Of a DNA stretch of 14,825 nucleotides, positions 8,001 to 14,640 are shown in pieces. The translations under genes were made by a program, and so were the position numbers. The DNA lies in the NCBI GenBank assembly GCA_017540915.1, contig JAFYAD010000184.1, positions 1-14,825 on the forward strand. The letters are read 5' to 3'. The notes under the pieces were generated by a model. The model did no database searches. It was not told the DNA's origin and saw only the letters and a program-made list of their open reading frames with translations. Source of the DNA: Lachnospiraceae bacterium (lineage in GTDB: Bacteria > Bacillota_A > Clostridia > Lachnospirales > Lachnospiraceae). How positions within the stretch are numbered: position 1 is the stretch's first letter; each line of letters begins with the position of its first letter.

Positions 8001-8536
8001 AGAGCGGTACATGCGGTATTGGAGACAAGGCGTCTGCTACCGTTGGAGGCATGATAACGGATGTCACTGTCAAATACACCCAAAAAGGCTCCGTTATGGC
8101 CTTTGTTACTCTGGAGGATCTGCTGGGATCTCTGGAGATCGTGGTATTTCCCAAGGACTATGAACGTTTCAGATCCATTTTGGCTGTTGATTCCAAGGTT
8201 TTCATATCCGGGCGCGCTGATGTGGATGAAGAGCGCGGAGGTAAGCTGATCTTTTCCAATGTGGTGCCCTTTGACAGGATACACAGGGATCTCTGGATAC
8301 AGTTTGAGAACAGGGCGGCTTATGATGAAAAGGAAGAGCTGCTTCTCAATGTTTTATCGGCGCACAAAGGCGGTGATAAGGTTATCATCTATCTGTCTGC
8401 CGACAGGGCGAAGAAAGTCATGCCGGATGAATACAGCGTTACCGTGACGGGGGAGCTTACCGACGAATTGGTATCATATTTTGGTGAAAAAAATGTGAGA
8501 GTGGTTGAAAAGTCTATTGAAAATAGTTCAAATTAG
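5060..8536 (+). CDS. dnaE: DNA polymerase III subunit alpha (DnaE)
   Basis: A 1158-aa C-family DNA polymerase, the catalytic subunit for chromosomal replication. Firmicutes normally also carry PolC; here DnaE would extend primers or act in lagging-strand and repair synthesis. Domain order is standard. An N-terminal PHP domain carries metal-ligand-like HLHTHTEYSLLDG (5-17). Palm motifs are GPGRGSAAGS (355-364), PDIDVDF with D397 and D399, and KMDFLGL with D550, matching the E. coli catalytic aspartates D401, D403 and D555. A fingers/HhH region follows, then an internal clamp-binding-like pentapeptide QLSFF (911-915) and an OB-fold (about 990-1070). Length is typical. The start is supported by AGGAGAGG 6 bases upstream. 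It is the third gene of the mrp operon, and its last codons contain the pfkA promoter. Confidence 0.97.
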   Translation: MSFVHLHTHTEYSLLDGSNKITEYVKRVKELGMNSAAITDHGVMYGVIDFYKAAKAAGIKPVLGCEVYVAPGSRFDREPGVRDERYFHLILLAENNTGYQNLIKIVSRGFTEGFYYKPRVDVEILEQYHEGIIALSACLAGEIPRALERGDYDGAKAVALRYEQIFGKGNFFLELQDHGIPAQKTVNMDLLRMSQETGIELVCTNDCHYTYASDEKSHDVLLCIQTQAKVSDTDRMRYEGGQFYVKSEEEMASLFPYALQALENTQKIADRCNVEIEFHVTKMPAYEVPEGFTTETYLEKLCYEGRKKRYPDTYESLMPQLDYELGVIKKMGYVEYFLIVWDYINFARTNGIPVGPGRGSAAGSLVSYSTGITNIDPIRYSLIFERFLNPERVSMPDIDVDFCYERRQEVIDYVIDKYGKDCVTQIVTFGTLAARGVIRDVGRAMDLPYALCDSLSKSIPAELGITIRKALDMNPELKERYDTDPQVHELLDLSMCLEGLPRHTSVHAAGVVIASRPMDEFVPLSRGTDGCITTQYTMTTIEELGLLKMDFLGLRTLTVIEDACKLIELSTGVKPDMDTIDLEDEAVYDMISSGKCEGVFQLESAGMKNFMKELKPRNLEDVIAGISLYRPGPMDFIPAYIKGKNNPDAIVYDCPQLEPILKATYGCIVYQEQVMQIFQNLSGYTLGGADEIRRAMSKKKTYVMDEHRQYFIFGNPDKNITGCVNNGISEAVANKIYDDMADFAKYAFNKSHAAAYAVVAYQTAYLKYHYPVEFMAALMTSVKDNTSKVSEYILTCRKMGIKILPPDINTGYGDFSVYEGGIRYGMNAVKSVGKPVIDAIVTERTQNGGYKDLYDFAKRISPYNINKKAVDSLIKAGAADSLPGNRRQKVVSYPLVIAQLKDDLKNSVSGQLSFFDIVSEEQKEDFSFKMPELPEYEKEELLAFEKEVMGVYVSGHPLEDYIDIMDKLVTARSSDFVTDEESGTCGIGDKASATVGGMITDVTVKYTQKGSVMAFVTLEDLLGSLEIVVFPKDYERFRSILAVDSKVFISGRADVDEERGGKLIFSNVVPFDRIHRDLWIQFENRAAYDEKEELLLNVLSAHKGGDKVIIYLSADRAKKVMPDEYSVTVTGELTDELVSYFGEKNVRVVEKSIENSSN

Positions 8537-8545
8537 TTGTATAGT
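8517..8545 (+). promoter_or_regulatory. pfkA promoter embedded in the 3' end of dnaE
   Basis: TTGAAA (8517-8522) and TATAGT (8540-8545) are 17 bases apart; each differs from consensus at one base. The -35 box is inside the last dnaE codons and the -10 box starts 4 bases after the dnaE stop. The expected start is near 8552, so pfkA can be expressed apart from dnaE. No intrinsic terminator for dnaE is visible before it. Confidence 0.65.
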
Positions 8546-8580
8546 AGGTGGGTGAGATTTTTTTACGGAGTGATCGAGAA

Positions 8581-8622
8581 CCGGTCGTACCGAACGACGG
8601 AATGTGATCCGGATGCGGATCA
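8581..8622 (+). promoter_or_regulatory. Two tandem hairpins in the pfkA leader
   Basis: Hairpin 1: CCG-G-TCGT (8581-8588) pairs with ACGACGG (8594-8600) around ACCGA, with one bulged G. Hairpin 2: TGATCCG (8605-8611) pairs with CGGATCA (8616-8622) around GATG. A run of six T lies about 12 bases further (8635-8640), just before the ribosome binding site. The leader is about 105 bases, long for a housekeeping gene. It may stabilise the mRNA or tune translation; it does not match a riboswitch class I know. Confidence 0.4.
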
Positions 8623-8656
8623 TGTCAGTATATATTTTTTGTGAGGAGAAATTGAT

Positions 8657-9631
8657 ATGTCAAAAGAGATAAACACCATTGGTGTCCTGACCAGCGGCGG
8701 TGACGCGCCGGGTATGAATGCCGCTGTTCGTGCGGTAGTCCGTTCAGCTATTGCTAACGGCAAGAAGGTAAAAGGTATAAAGAGAGGTTACGCCGGTCTT
8801 CTGCAGGAGGAGATCGAGGATATGGGAAGACGTGATGTTTCCGATATCATCCAGCAGGGCGGTACGGTGCTGCAGACCGCGAGATGTCCGGAATTCAGGA
8901 CTGAGGAAGGCCAGAAACTGGGAGCTGAGATCTGCAGAAAGCACGGCATTGACGGTATAGTGGTCATAGGTGGTGACGGTTCCTACGCAGGAGCCCAGAA
9001 GCTTGCTTCTCTCGGTATCAATACCATCGGAGTTCCCGGCACCATCGATCTTGATATAGCCTGTACAGAGTACACCATCGGTTTTGATACCGCTGTTAAT
9101 ACAGCCATGGAGGCTATAGATAAAGTCAGGGATACATCTACATCACACGAGCGCTGCTCTATTATCGAGGTAATGGGCAGGGGCGCAGGATATATAGCAC
9201 TTTGGTGTGGTATTGCAAACGGTGCGGAGGACGTTCTCCTTCCCGAGAAATACGATTATGATGAGCAGCGTCTGGTTAATAACATCATCGAGAGCAGAAA
9301 ACGCGGCAAACAGCATCATATCATCATCAATGCAGAGGGTATAGGACATTCCACATCTATGGCAAGGCGTATAGAGGCTGCCACAGGTATGGAGACCAGA
9401 GCTACCATCTTGGGATACATGCAGCGAGGCGGAAGTCCCACAGCGAAAGACAGAATGGAAGCTTCCCTCATGGGAACATATGCTGTAGAGCTGTTGTGCG
9501 CAGGCGCATCCAACAGAGTTGTGTGCGAGAGAGACGGAAAACTGACGGATCTTGATATACACGAGGCTTTGGCGATGCAAAAGCATCTGGATGATTTCCA
9601 GTACAAGGTATGCTGCACTCTGGCAAAGTAA
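8657..9631 (+). CDS. pfkA: ATP-dependent 6-phosphofructokinase
   Basis: A 324-aa cytoplasmic enzyme that phosphorylates fructose 6-phosphate to fructose 1,6-bisphosphate, the committed step of glycolysis. Visible motifs: GVLTSGGDAPGMNAA (9-23), GGDGS (105-109), where glycine 108 matches ATP-type rather than PPi-type enzymes, TIDLD (129-133) with catalytic D131, MGRGAGY (173-179), and LGYMQRGGSPTAKDR (252-266). R25 and R29 match the E. coli effector-site arginines 21 and 25, so allosteric control by ADP or phosphoenolpyruvate is plausible. Odd point: the usual TIDND has leucine instead of asparagine at 132. The ribosome binding site GAGGAG is 8 bases before the ATG. It has its own promoter in the end of dnaE and its own terminator. 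Confidence 0.96.
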   Translation: MSKEINTIGVLTSGGDAPGMNAAVRAVVRSAIANGKKVKGIKRGYAGLLQEEIEDMGRRDVSDIIQQGGTVLQTARCPEFRTEEGQKLGAEICRKHGIDGIVVIGGDGSYAGAQKLASLGINTIGVPGTIDLDIACTEYTIGFDTAVNTAMEAIDKVRDTSTSHERCSIIEVMGRGAGYIALWCGIANGAEDVLLPEKYDYDEQRLVNNIIESRKRGKQHHIIINAEGIGHSTSMARRIEAATGMETRATILGYMQRGGSPTAKDRMEASLMGTYAVELLCAGASNRVVCERDGKLTDLDIHEALAMQKHLDDFQYKVCCTLAK

Positions 9632-9638
9632 AAGCGGG

Positions 9639-9667
9639 AAAAGAGTTTCGGAAACGAAGCTCTTTTT
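9639..9667 (+). terminator. Intrinsic terminator after pfkA
   Basis: A 12-bp stem, AAAAGAGTTTCG (9639-9650) with CGAAGCTCTTTT (9655-9666), has one T-G wobble and a GAAA tetraloop (GNRA type), followed by a T-run ending at 9667. It starts 8 bases after the pfkA stop. Confidence 0.85.
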
Positions 9668-9683
9668 ACGTTTATATGATGAT

Positions 9684-10463
9684 ATGAATATGATCACAAG
9701 CTCTTCAAACAAAAACTTAAAACTCATAAATGCGTTGAATACCTCCGGTAAGGAGCGAAGGAAAACAGGACTCTTTGCGGCAGAAGGCGAGAGGCTTGTA
9801 TTTGATGCGCCGGAAGGCATGATAGAGAGTGTCTTTGTAACGCAGGATTTCTATGATCTTCACAGGAGCAGGCTGGAGGCTTTCCCAGAGGTCCAGCTCG
9901 TGGCAGACCAGCTCTTAAGATCCGTCAGCGATACGAAAACACCTCAGGGTATCATCGCCATAGCAAGACAGCCGGTGTTTGAGTTTGATATGACAAAAAG
10001 CGGGAGCGATTTTTATATGCTTCTGGAGGACGTTCAGGATCCGGGGAACATGGGTACCATAATGCGTACGGCAGAGGGAGCGGGTGTCGGATTTGTGTTT
10101 ACGAACCGGGGCTGTGTTGACCTCTATAATCCGAAGACAGTCCGGTCCACCATGGGCAGTATTTTCAGGGTGCCACATGTGGTGTGTGAAGATCTGTGCG
10201 CTATGGCGGATTCATTGAAAAAAGACGGTGTCTCGGTGTACGCGGCTCATCTTAAGGGTGAGAGGAGCTGCTTTGAACCGGATTATACGAAGCCCACTGC
10301 CTTTATCATAGGCAATGAGGGAAACGGTTTGTCCGATGCCATGGCAGAGGCAGCTACTGAGCTGGTGAAGATCCCCATGGCGGGCAGTCTTGAATCTCTG
10401 AATGCCTCAGTCGCGGCTTCTGTTCTGATGTATGAGACTGCAAGACAGAGGCTTGCGGTTTGA
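9684..10463 (+). CDS. TrmH/SpoU family RNA 2'-O-ribose methyltransferase
   Basis: A 259-aa SPOUT-class, S-adenosylmethionine-dependent enzyme, most like 23S rRNA ribose methyltransferases of the RlmB/TsnR type. The N-terminal substrate-binding part has ITSSSNKNLK and the GLFAAEGERLV signature (29-39). The catalytic knot carries motif 1 LLEDVQDPGNMGTIMRTA (113-130), motif 2 IIGNEGNGLS (208-217) and motif 3 IPMAGSLESLNASVAAS (230-246), with asparagine and arginine residues typical of catalysis. The target nucleotide cannot be read from sequence. Start: in-frame ATGs at 9684 and 9690 both fit family N-termini, but neither has a ribosome binding site, and the pfkA terminator ends only 16 bases before. 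The frame is open further upstream (ATG 9552) inside pfkA, which is not credible as coding. The next gene begins 16 bases after its stop. Confidence 0.9.
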   Translation: MNMITSSSNKNLKLINALNTSGKERRKTGLFAAEGERLVFDAPEGMIESVFVTQDFYDLHRSRLEAFPEVQLVADQLLRSVSDTKTPQGIIAIARQPVFEFDMTKSGSDFYMLLEDVQDPGNMGTIMRTAEGAGVGFVFTNRGCVDLYNPKTVRSTMGSIFRVPHVVCEDLCAMADSLKKDGVSVYAAHLKGERSCFEPDYTKPTAFIIGNEGNGLSDAMAEAATELVKIPMAGSLESLNASVAASVLMYETARQRLAV

Positions 10464-10479
10464 GAGTAGGGTGACAAAG

Positions 10480-10746
10480 ATGCGGATTTGGTTTAAGATA
10501 TTCAAAGAAAACCGAATGCTTAATGACATGACGGTGGAGGATCATTCGGGTGAGACCAGAACACATAAAGTTTATAAGGCTTTGGATGAGGCCTGCAGAC
10601 AGTTTGATCTGGGAAGACCGCTGTGGCTTGAGAGCACGGTGCGGGATTTCAAGGCACATGCAAAGGCGAGATTCAGGCAGGACTCCTTCATAGAACATAT
10701 AGACTTCGATTTTCTGGAGATACATGTCTTAGAGGAAGATTATTAG
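10480..10746 (+). CDS. Small conserved uncharacterised protein (88 aa)
   Basis: A compact 88-aa mixed alpha/beta protein starting MRIWFKIF, with an internal helix ALDEACRQFDLGRPLWLES and an acidic end DFDFLEIHVLEEDY. It has no membrane segment, cysteine motif or known catalytic motif. Proteins of this shape are, as I recall, common as hypothetical proteins in Clostridia, but no function is known to me. An in-frame ATG at 10432 overlaps the methyltransferase gene; the ATG at 10480, with AGGGTG 6 bases before it, is a better start and leaves a 16-base gap, suggesting cotranscription and translation with the methyltransferase. Its stop codon TAG is the beginning of an 11-bp tandem repeat. Confidence 0.75.
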   Translation: MRIWFKIFKENRMLNDMTVEDHSGETRTHKVYKALDEACRQFDLGRPLWLESTVRDFKAHAKARFRQDSFIEHIDFDFLEIHVLEEDY

Positions 10747-10774
10747 ATGTTTATCAGATGTTTATCAGATGTTT
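10745..10774 (+). repeat. 11-bp tandem repeat, about 2.7 copies
   Basis: The unit AGATGTTTATC occurs at 10745-10755 and 10756-10766, and its first 8 bases again at 10767-10774. The array begins within the stop codon of the small gene and is one helical turn per unit. It may be slippage-prone or a set of in-phase protein sites. Confidence 0.85.
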
Positions 10775-10795
10775 TGGTACAACACACTTTTTGAG

Positions 10796-10814
10796 GCTCC
10801 CATTACAGGGGAGC
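10796..10814 (+). other. Short hairpin upstream of the alarmone synthetase gene
   Basis: GCTCCC (10796-10801) pairs perfectly with GGGAGC (10809-10814) around ATTACAG. No T-run follows, so it is not an ordinary terminator. It sits in the 116-base gap before the small alarmone synthetase and could be a leader structure or a weak processing site. I found no convincing promoter in this gap. Confidence 0.35.
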
Positions 10815-10862
10815 TGACTGAGGGGTCAATTTGGGGTTAAATTACACACGGGAGGTTTTTAC

Positions 10863-11588
10863 ATGAATATAAATGAAATGTTTGAGGGCGGACCGGAGAA
10901 TTTTGAGACGCTTCTCTTTTTATACAACTCGGCGCTTAAGAAGGTACATACCAAGATCGATGTGCTGAGGGACGAGTTCATCCACATCCACAACTACAAT
11001 CCTATAGAATACATTAAGGACAGGATAAAATCCCCCAACAGCATCAAGAAAAAGCTGGAAAAACACGGGCAGGACATCACTTACTACAATATGGTTGAGC
11101 ATGTCAACGACATAGCCGGTATTCGTATTGTATGTTCTTTTTTCAATGATATATATCGTATTGCAGGCATGATAGGAAGGCAGACGGATCTAACGGTTCT
11201 CTCCATAAAAGACTACCTGAAGAATCCAAAACCCAGCGGATACACCAGCTACCATATGCTGGTGACGGTGCCTATTTTCTTAAGCCAGGGTACTGTGGAT
11301 GTCAAGGTGGAGATACAGATCAGAACCATAGCAATGGATTTCTGGGCGTCGCTGGAGCATAAGATTTATTACAAATTCGAGGGAAATGCTCCGGAGTACA
11401 TCAGCCGTGATCTTAAGGAGTGTGCGAACATCGTGGCGATGCTGGACAGGAAAATGCTCGAACTCAACGATGCCGTTAATGCAACCCGGGCAGGGGAGGA
11501 AGAAGAGATCGAGATAGACGAGGACGACGAAGTTTTCGAGGAGTACGAGTCCGGCATTGAGGAAGACGATGAGGATGACGATGAGTAA
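10863..11588 (+). CDS. Small alarmone synthetase, (p)ppGpp synthetase domain only, with acidic tail
   Basis: A 241-aa cytoplasmic GTP pyrophosphokinase of the RelQ/YjbM-YwaC class that transfers pyrophosphate from ATP to GDP or GTP. It has only the RelA/SpoT synthetase domain (about 45-170) and no HD hydrolase, TGS or ACT domain. Visible: RIKSPNSIKKKL (54-65; ATP-binding R and K), DIAGIRIVC (83-91), GYTSYHMLV (126-134) and VEIQIRTIAMDFWASLEHK (149-167), with E150, Q152 and R154 of the active site. The last 31 residues are very acidic (22 of 31 are D or E), beyond the core typical of about 210 aa. GGGAGG is 7 bases before the ATG. The bifunctional Rel gene follows 48 bases later, so synthesis and hydrolysis are encoded together. 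Assignment to RelQ versus RelP is not settled. Confidence 0.92.
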   Translation: MNINEMFEGGPENFETLLFLYNSALKKVHTKIDVLRDEFIHIHNYNPIEYIKDRIKSPNSIKKKLEKHGQDITYYNMVEHVNDIAGIRIVCSFFNDIYRIAGMIGRQTDLTVLSIKDYLKNPKPSGYTSYHMLVTVPIFLSQGTVDVKVEIQIRTIAMDFWASLEHKIYYKFEGNAPEYISRDLKECANIVAMLDRKMLELNDAVNATRAGEEEEIEIDEDDEVFEEYESGIEEDDEDDDE

Positions 11589-11636
11589 ACGCTTTGTTTT
11601 ATTGGGTTTACTACAGTTGCGAAAGAGGTGATATTT

Positions 11637-13964
11637 ATGCAGTTTGATATAAATACATCGGAACAAGGTCTGAAAATGGGAGAGCACATGCGCTCTATCG
11701 AAGAATTCCAGACACCGGAGGCACTGTATCAGGAGCTTATCAAAAGTGTCAAAAAATACCATCCATCCGATGATATTTCCATGATAGAAGACGCATATAA
11801 TGTGGCCAGTAAAGCTCATGAAGGCCAGGTCAGAAAATCAGGAGAACCCTATATCATCCATCCTCTGTGTGTTGCCATGATACTGGCGGAGTTAGAGCTT
11901 GACAAGGAGACCATAGTGGCAGGCATTCTGCATGATGTGCTGGAAGACACCATCATGACAGAAGATGAGATGCGCGAGAGGTTCGGTTCGGATGTACTGT
12001 TATTGGTGGACGGTGTTACAAAGCTCGCCCATCTGCATCTTACCGATTCGGCTACGGATCCCAACGAAAAAAATAACGCCCGTCTTGAGATGCAGGCAGA
12101 GAACCTTCGCAAGATGTTCCTTGCCATGGCTAAAGACATCCGCGTAATACTGATAAAGCTCTCCGACAGACTGCACAACATGCGTACTCTCCAGTATCAG
12201 TCCAAGGAGGCACAGCAGAGGATCGCCAGAGAGACTATGGACATATACTGCCCCATAGCCCAGCGCCTCGGTATCAGCAGGCTCAAGGTGGAGCTGGATG
12301 ATCTTTCTCTCAAATATCTGGAGCCGGAAGCTTACGCAGATCTTGTGGAAAAGGTCAGCATCAGAAAGATCGACAGAGATGAGTATGTAAAGCATCTTGT
12401 GGATATAGTGTCCAAGGAAGTTGAGAAGGCAGGCATAAAGGCCACCGTCGAAGGCAGGGCAAAGCACTTTTTCTCCATCTACAAGAAGATGGTCAAGCAG
12501 CAGAAAACATTGGATCAGATCTATGATCTTTTCGCTGTGCGTATACTGGTGGATGACCTCAAGGACTGTTATGCCGCACTCGGTATCATGCACGAGTTGT
12601 ACAAGCCCATTCCCGGCCGTTTTAAGGATTATATCGCCATGCCGAAGGCCAATATGTATCAATCTTTGCATACAACGCTGATAGGACCGGACGGAAGACC
12701 TTTTGAGATACAGATCAGGACATACGAGATGCACAAAACCGCTGAATACGGTATCGCAGCTCACTGGAAATACAAGGAAAATGCCAATGGCAACGCTGTG
12801 GGCGGTGAGGAGGAGAAGCTCAGCTGGCTCAAGCAGATCCTGGAGTGGCAGCAGGACATGTCCGACAACAGAGAGTTTATGGCCCTGCTGAAAAACGATC
12901 TGAATCTGTTCTCTGACAGTGTGTTTGCGTTCACACCTTCAGGTGATGTGAAAAACCTTCCCTATGGTTCCAATCCCATAGATTTCGCTTATGCGATCCA
13001 TTCTGCAGTGGGCAATAAGATGGTGGGAGCCAAGGTTAACGGCAGGCTCGTGCCCATCGATTACGTCATCCAAAACGGCGACCGTATCGAGATACAGACC
13101 AGCCAGAATTCCAAGGGACCCAGCCGTGACTGGCTTTCCATAGTCAAGAGCGCACAGGCCAAGAACAAGATAAATCAGTGGTTTAAGAGTGAGTTTAAGG
13201 AAGAGAATATCCAAAAGGGCAGAGATCTTCTGGAGAAATACGCCAAGAGCCACAACCTGAACATGGCGGAGATCAACAAGCCCGTTTATCAGGAGAAAAC
13301 ATACCGCAAATACGGTTACAATGACTGGAATGCCTGTCTTGCCTCCATAGGACACGGAGCCATCAAAGAGAGCGCCGTTGCCAATAAAATGCAGGAATTT
13401 TACGACAGGGATCATCCGGTGGTAGTGACTGATGACGATGTGGTAAAAGATATTGCGGATTCCGCACTCAAGAATATCCCTCACACAAGCTCAAAAAACA
13501 AATCCGGTATCCTGGTCAGAGGCTTATCCGATGTTGCGGTACATGTTTCCAAGTGCTGTTCACCGGTGCCCGGAGACGAGATCGTGGGCTTTGTCACCAG
13601 AGGACGAGGAGTTTCGATCCACCGAACGGACTGTATTAACATATTGAATATCCCGGAATACGAGAAAACCCGCCTCATCGATGCGGAGTGGAGTCCGGAG
13701 CTTCTGACACACAGTATTGACAACGTATACATTGCGGAGATAAAGATATTCGCCCAAAACCGTACCGGTCTTCTGGTGGATATCACCAGAACCTTCACGG
13801 AGCGTGGTATAGATATCAATTCCATAAATTCCAAGACCGGCAAAAACGGTATAGCCACAATATCCCTTGCGTTCGAAGCCAGGGGAAAGGACAGCATCAC
13901 CGCTGCCGTCGAAAAGATCAGGCAGATAGAGAGTGTTGTGGATGTGGAAAGGACCAGCGGCTGA
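11637..13964 (+). CDS. rel: Bifunctional (p)ppGpp synthetase/hydrolase (Rel)
   Basis: A 775-aa long RSH enzyme, the main stringent-response switch, which makes and degrades (p)ppGpp according to ribosome and amino-acid status. Domains: HD hydrolase (about 45-200) with H75, HDVLEDT (H99, D100, E103, D104) and KLSDRLHNMRT (D177), all intact; synthetase (about 240-375) with GRAKHFFSIYKK, PGRFKDYIAMPK, YQSLHT and EIQIRT. RFKD (328-331) is the RXKD signature of bifunctional rather than synthetase-only enzymes. TGS (about 427-488), helical and zinc-finger-like region with KCCSPVPGD (639-647), and a C-terminal ACT domain (about 700-775) follow. Length is usual. A frame-opening GTG at 11628 is inside the ribosome binding site (AGAGGTGA, 11624-11631), so the ATG at 11637 is chosen. 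It lies between the small synthetase and a hydrolase, with a 48-base gap on each side. Confidence 0.96.
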   Translation: MQFDINTSEQGLKMGEHMRSIEEFQTPEALYQELIKSVKKYHPSDDISMIEDAYNVASKAHEGQVRKSGEPYIIHPLCVAMILAELELDKETIVAGILHDVLEDTIMTEDEMRERFGSDVLLLVDGVTKLAHLHLTDSATDPNEKNNARLEMQAENLRKMFLAMAKDIRVILIKLSDRLHNMRTLQYQSKEAQQRIARETMDIYCPIAQRLGISRLKVELDDLSLKYLEPEAYADLVEKVSIRKIDRDEYVKHLVDIVSKEVEKAGIKATVEGRAKHFFSIYKKMVKQQKTLDQIYDLFAVRILVDDLKDCYAALGIMHELYKPIPGRFKDYIAMPKANMYQSLHTTLIGPDGRPFEIQIRTYEMHKTAEYGIAAHWKYKENANGNAVGGEEEKLSWLKQILEWQQDMSDNREFMALLKNDLNLFSDSVFAFTPSGDVKNLPYGSNPIDFAYAIHSAVGNKMVGAKVNGRLVPIDYVIQNGDRIEIQTSQNSKGPSRDWLSIVKSAQAKNKINQWFKSEFKEENIQKGRDLLEKYAKSHNLNMAEINKPVYQEKTYRKYGYNDWNACLASIGHGAIKESAVANKMQEFYDRDHPVVVTDDDVVKDIADSALKNIPHTSSKNKSGILVRGLSDVAVHVSKCCSPVPGDEIVGFVTRGRGVSIHRTDCINILNIPEYEKTRLIDAEWSPELLTHSIDNVYIAEIKIFAQNRTGLLVDITRTFTERGIDINSINSKTGKNGIATISLAFEARGKDSITAAVEKIRQIESVVDVERTSG

Positions 13965-14012
13965 TTGGGTGGTTGTATTCGACAGCTCGCAGAAAGTTAG
14001 AGGATTAAGAAT

Positions 14013-14633
14013 TTGAAGATATATTCAACAGTAGTTGGCCGTGTATCGGCCAATTGTTATTTTTTGGTAAATGAGGAGACCGGTGAGACGGTGGTGATCG
14101 ATCCGGGCGGAGAATTTGAGAGACTGTCTGCTAAGATAGCGGAGCTGGAGCTGAAACCCGTTGCCATATTATATACACACGGTCATTTTGACCATGTGGA
14201 GGCGGGAGCTGATCTTGCGCGTAAATACGCAGTTAAGAGATATGTACACAGCCTTGATCTGCCGGTGTTACATAATCCTGAGATGAATGTTTCGTGGATG
14301 GTGGGTGATGAGGAGGTCTTTGATGCGGATGAGACCTTTGGAGACGGAGATATACTGTCGCTTGCGGGTTTTGAGATAAAATGCATTCATACCCCGGGGC
14401 ACACACCGGGTGGCGCCTGCTTTTATCTTGAGAAAGAGGATACTCTTTTCTCGGGTGACACCATTTTCTGTGAGTCCGTGGGACGCACGGATTTTCCGGG
14501 AGGATCTTCCGGGCAGCTCATTAAATCCATTCGCGAAAAACTCATGACTCTTCCGGATCTTACGGTTGTATACACCGGTCACGGTGAACCCACGAAGATC
14601 GGATACGAGAAAGTAAATAATCCGTATCTGTGA
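14013..14633 (+). CDS. Metallo-beta-lactamase-fold hydrolase (glyoxalase II-like), TTG start
   Basis: A 206-aa cytoplasmic hydrolase with a two-metal site. Ligands are visible in order: THGHFDH (H56, H58, D60, H61), HTPGHTPGG (H130), FSGDTIF (D149) and YTGHGEPT (H190). It resembles short glyoxalase-II/YcbL-type proteins that cleave thioesters such as S-lactoylglutathione in some members; the true substrate here is unknown. The N-terminus MKIYSTVVGRVSANCY matches the family start, and the only codon there is TTG, with AGAGGA about 9 bases upstream, so a TTG start is well supported. It follows rel by 48 bases, an arrangement that, as I recall, is frequent in Clostridia. The stop is 7 bases before a large hairpin. 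Confidence 0.9.
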   Translation: MKIYSTVVGRVSANCYFLVNEETGETVVIDPGGEFERLSAKIAELELKPVAILYTHGHFDHVEAGADLARKYAVKRYVHSLDLPVLHNPEMNVSWMVGDEEVFDADETFGDGDILSLAGFEIKCIHTPGHTPGGACFYLEKEDTLFSGDTIFCESVGRTDFPGGSSGQLIKSIREKLMTLPDLTVVYTGHGEPTKIGYEKVNNPYL

Positions 14634-14640
14634 GATTTTT

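Noticed and set aside
9652..9690. Promoter and leaderless start for the methyltransferase using TATGAT at 9675-9680
   Set aside because: There is no -35 box at the proper distance, which would lie in the pfkA terminator stem.
9143..9820. 225-residue open frame on - opposite pfkA and the methyltransferase start
   Set aside because: Antisense of conserved motifs; it also crosses the pfkA terminator.
10814..10842. Weak promoter CTGACT-N17-TTAAAT before the small alarmone synthetase
   Set aside because: Both boxes match only 4 of 6 bases and the start would fall on the ribosome binding site.
12000..12764. 254-residue open frame on - opposite rel
   Set aside because: The rel domains on + are intact and fully conserved, so the antisense frame is by chance.
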